Shown here piece by piece: positions 63,078-64,000 of a stretch of 64,000 nt of DNA. Origin of the DNA: Absicoccus porci (GTDB taxonomy: Bacteria > Bacillota_I > Bacilli_A > Erysipelotrichales > Erysipelotrichaceae); the NCBI RefSeq assembly GCF_003725415.1, contig NZ_RJQC01000003.1, positions 219,861 through 283,860 on the forward strand, written 5' to 3'. Made by a program: the position numbers and the translations under genes. Within the stretch, counting starts at the first letter, position 1. Every line of letters starts with the position of its first letter. The notes beneath the pieces were generated by a model. It was not told where the DNA came from. It was given only the letters and a program-made list of their open reading frames with translations, and made no database searches.

Positions 63078-63983
63078 ATGAACAAACTAATTGATTTGCA
63101 ATTATTTGCAGCAGAAACGAATATTACTACGACTTCGGACTTGGAACCAGCCATCTCCGTGGACTTTACGTCACAGATCGCAGAAAACATCGATGAATTA
63201 CGAAAAGTGTTAGGCATCAGCACATTGGAACCAATGGCCACCGGCACCTTGATCAAGTCATACAAAATGACCAAAGAAAACACTCCAGATCAAGTTGGTG
63301 AAGGTGAAACCATCGGCTTGACCAAAATTACTCGCAAATTGGCATGGCAAAAAGAGATCACATTGAAAAAATTCCGCAAGGTTGCTACTGCCGAAGCCAT
63401 CCAAAAGATTGGCAAACAGAAAGCCATCAACGACACAGACTCCAAGATGGTAAGCGAATTGCAAAAAGACATCAAAAAGGACTTCTTTGCATCTTTGGCA
63501 ACCGGTACCGGAACTGCAAAAGGTACTGGATTGCAGGCTGCATTGGCAAATGGTTGGGGTGCAATGGAAGTGCGTTTTGAAGATTTGACATTTGATCCAG
63601 TCTTCTTCATTTCGCCATTGGATGTAGCTACTTATTTAGGTAGCGCACAAATCACGACACAAAATGCTTTTGGCTTCCAATACATCGAAGGCTTCCTAGG
63701 CTTAGGAACTGCCATCTTATCGCCACAATTGGCACAAGGAACTGCTTATGGTACGGCCAAGCAAAACTTGCGTGGAGCTTACATCCCTAACGGTGGTGAT
63801 GTGGCATCTAGCTTCGGATTGACATTCGATACGACCGGATTGATTGGTATGACCCATTCTCCAATTACATCCAACGCAACGATTGAGACCTTGTTGATGT
63901 CCGGCGTGCAATTCTGGCCTGAATACGCAGACGGAGTATTCAAGATTACAATCAACGCAGCATCTGCATCTACAGGAGCCTAG
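63078..63983 (+). CDS. Phage major capsid protein
   Basis: Main shell protein with HK97-type features. 301 residues: the N-terminus MNKLIDLQLFAAETNITTT holds an LQLFA motif; the middle has EGETIGLTKITRKLAWQKEI and KVATAEAIQKIGKQKAINDT; the end IGMTHSPITSNATIETLLMS is typical of this capsid group. GCAGGAGG site before the ATG. Directly after the scaffold, as in siphovirus head modules. Confidence 0.9.
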   Translation: MNKLIDLQLFAAETNITTTSDLEPAISVDFTSQIAENIDELRKVLGISTLEPMATGTLIKSYKMTKENTPDQVGEGETIGLTKITRKLAWQKEITLKKFRKVATAEAIQKIGKQKAINDTDSKMVSELQKDIKKDFFASLATGTGTAKGTGLQAALANGWGAMEVRFEDLTFDPVFFISPLDVATYLGSAQITTQNAFGFQYIEGFLGLGTAILSPQLAQGTAYGTAKQNLRGAYIPNGGDVASSFGLTFDTTGLIGMTHSPITSNATIETLLMSGVQFWPEYADGVFKITINAASASTGA

Positions 63984-63989
63984 TAGATC

Positions 63990-64000
63990 ATGGCGGTACT
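63990..64000 (+). CDS. Start of next phage gene, cut by window edge
   Basis: ATGGCGGTACT begins at 63990, 7 nt after the capsid stop, with AGGAG 11 nt upstream. Only three codons are visible. A head-tail connector is expected here by gene order. Confidence 0.3.

Larger units (their letters stand above)
44674..64000. mobile_element. Prophage, left part (continues beyond window)
   Basis: Starts after tRNA-Thr with integrase, repressor and early genes, then recombination, replication, packaging and head genes in typical siphovirus order, up to the major capsid. Codon and base composition differ from the host: early and head genes are GC-richer (more GCC, CGG, GAC), whereas several cargo segments (46132-46959, 55461-56391, 60580-61770) are conspicuously AT-rich. 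Confidence 0.93.

Overview
This window looks like a chromosomal segment of a low-GC Gram-positive fermenting anaerobe, most likely an erysipelotrichial (Erysipelotrichaceae-like) Firmicute. I infer this from the AT-rich genes with strong AGGAGG-type ribosome binding sites, the rpsB-tsf-pyrH-frr-uppS-cdsA-rseP order, short intrinsic terminators after almost every unit, and a fermentative gene set (acetate kinase, butyrate kinase, thiolase, lactate permease). The taxonomic call is inference, because no 16S gene is present.

Bases 1-44600 are core chromosome. First comes the translation and envelope-lipid run rpsB(partial)-tsf-pyrH-frr-uppS-cdsA-rseP. A hemolysin-III family gene on the other strand follows, then smc-ftsY-ylxM-ackA-nrnA, tRNA-Gln, mscS, a membrane protein, an aminopeptidase P, a CpXC protein and galE. 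Next are an L-lactate permease, bioY facing birA (biotin uptake and its repressor/ligase), a structured leader RNA ahead of a MarR-like gene and citrate synthase, an orphan solute-binding lipoprotein, thiolase behind a probable Rex operator, a HAD hydrolase, a YbhN-type membrane protein, butyrate kinase, rho and homoserine dehydrogenase. A 41-residue membrane protein, a nitroreductase, a DUF4352 lipoprotein, an AlaX-type editing protein, plsY, parE-parC, yneF, a monofunctional transglycosylase, recD2, mnmA, tRNA-Leu, a one-pass membrane protein and tRNA-Thr complete this part. The genes fit redox-balanced fermentation (Rex site at thiolase, two short-chain acyl kinases) and biotin scavenging rather than biotin synthesis.

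From about 44674 to the right edge lies an incomplete prophage (siphovirus type with an SPP1-like portal) integrated at the 3' end of tRNA-Thr(CGU). Its left arm holds an integrase, a solitary PemK/MazF-like protein and a CI-like S24 repressor on the minus strand, divergent from a Cro-like gene. The rightward early region contains a YqaJ exonuclease, RecT, a RusA resolvase, a DUF6291 protein, an iteron-like origin candidate, a G39P-like helicase loader, SSB and many overlapping small genes. An AT-rich two-gene cassette (Panacea-domain protein plus an unknown partner) interrupts the path to the late genes. The late genes are terminase small and large subunits, portal, a MuF head protein carrying a C-terminal HExxH domain, small possible immunity genes, a Prp-like cysteine protease, scaffold and major capsid. 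The next gene is cut by the window edge.

The most interesting systems are in the prophage. They are the candidate PanA-type toxin-antitoxin cassette, the MuF-fused zincin-like effector with neighbouring possible immunity genes, and a Prp protease with two putative substrates (scaffold and capsid) that both carry an LQLFA motif. Unexplained structures include a 26-bp inverted repeat (49130-49281), hairpins punctuated by ATCAGTGAC repeats, repeated terminator-like elements flanking the PemK-like gene, and an origin-like iteron array. In the host part, the leader at 21067-21216 with mutually exclusive hairpins is the best riboswitch-like candidate.
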